Source: Halomonas borealis
GTDB taxonomy: Bacteria; Pseudomonadota; Gammaproteobacteria; Pseudomonadales; Halomonadaceae
Direction of reading: 5' to 3'
DNA: 64,000 nucleotides
NCBI RefSeq assembly: GCF_004798905.1
Contig: NZ_SDMO01000002.1
Coordinates: 62,001-126,000 of the forward strand
Below are positions 63,870 to 64,000 of this stretch, piece by piece; within the stretch, counting starts at the first letter, position 1; each line of letters begins with the position of its first letter. A program made the translations under genes and the position numbers. A model generated the notes under the pieces. The model had not been told where the DNA came from. It was given only the letters and a program-made list of their open reading frames with translations, and made no database searches.

Positions 63870-64000
63870 CTATGCGGTGTCGCCGCCCAGGGCCTCGCGC
63901 ACCGCCGCCTGGGAGGCACGCTGGCGTTCGGCATAGAGGGCCAGCTCGTCGGTCACCGGAACGCCCAGGGCCGCTTCGAGGGCCTCGCGATTGGCGTTAC
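63870..64000 (-). CDS. Unidentified protein, C-terminal fragment
   Basis: An open minus-strand frame enters from the right edge and ends at TAG 63870. The visible 42 residues (NANREALEAALGVPVTDELA, then LYAERQRASQAAVREALGGD and TA) form a charged helix with strong coding character. I do not recognise the family from this tail. Confidence 0.6.
   Translation of the reverse strand, partial: NANREALEAALGVPVTDELALYAERQRASQAAVREALGGDTA

Overview
The window looks like a chromosome segment of a moderately halophilic gammaproteobacterium of the Halomonas type. The DNA is GC-rich, and the proteins read as Halomonadaceae-like: two glycine-betaine-type binding proteins, a TctABC transporter, a glnA / DUF4124 / glnL-glnG nitrogen block under sigma-54 promoters, and BipA with E. 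coli-like sequence. This assignment is inference from gene content; no 16S gene is present. No insertion sequence, tRNA or rRNA was found.

Layout. 1-3720 (minus): a catabolic operon (HMG-CoA-lyase-like enzyme, CaiB/BaiF CoA-transferase, TctC, TctB and the first codons of TctA). 4058-7448: POT peptide permease plus X-Pro aminopeptidase. 7591-13449 (mostly minus): glnG, glnL, DUF4124 protein, glnA, with a ZIP transporter inserted on the plus strand; glnA and glnL each have a sigma-54 promoter and an NtrC-type palindrome. 13876-18041 (minus): LysR regulator, 2OG-Fe(II) oxygenase, DddP-like M24 protein and betaine-type binding protein, possibly a DMSP or betaine-analogue cluster. 18265-22141: typA/bipA, a small unknown gene, an NSS-family transporter. 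22191-28533: a branched-chain-amino-acid-type ABC transporter, an Asp-nucleophile hydrolase behind a double palindrome, and the binding protein. 28786-33229: DAACS symporter, C45-type hydrolase, two small unknown genes, periplasmic glycerophosphodiesterase.

33259-45314 is a complete type I-E CRISPR-Cas locus on the minus strand: cas3, then cas8e, cse2, cas7, cas5, cas6e, cas1, cas2, leader, and an array of 46 repeats with the degenerate end away from the leader. The most interesting part is the 341-base gap between cas3 and cas8e. On the opposite strand it carries a two-repeat mini-CRISPR with a 20-nt guide. That guide matches a site about 100 bases upstream, next to an AAG PAM, with the whole I-E seed paired and the first mismatch at position 6. 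The same gap holds a 16-codon reading frame with three AGA codons and, on the cas strand, a 43-residue cationic amphipathic peptide gene overlapping the cas8e start. This is the layout expected of a Cascade-guarded toxin-antitoxin (CreTA-like) or a cas autorepressor RNA (CreR-like).

45506-63725: an unknown gene, an outer-membrane beta-barrel, a Zur-type box followed by a 49-residue His-rich membrane peptide and znuCBA, a second betaine-type binding protein, glyoxalase I, small stress genes (DUF6482-like, NlpC/P60 lipoprotein, 1-Cys peroxiredoxin), an NMT1/SsuA-type ABC transporter with a DsrE-like protein, a two-component system, a TPP riboswitch with thiM-thiE, an EamA exporter, a D,D-carboxypeptidase with SPOR domain, and a TauE/SafE permease. 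The window ends inside an unidentified minus-strand gene.
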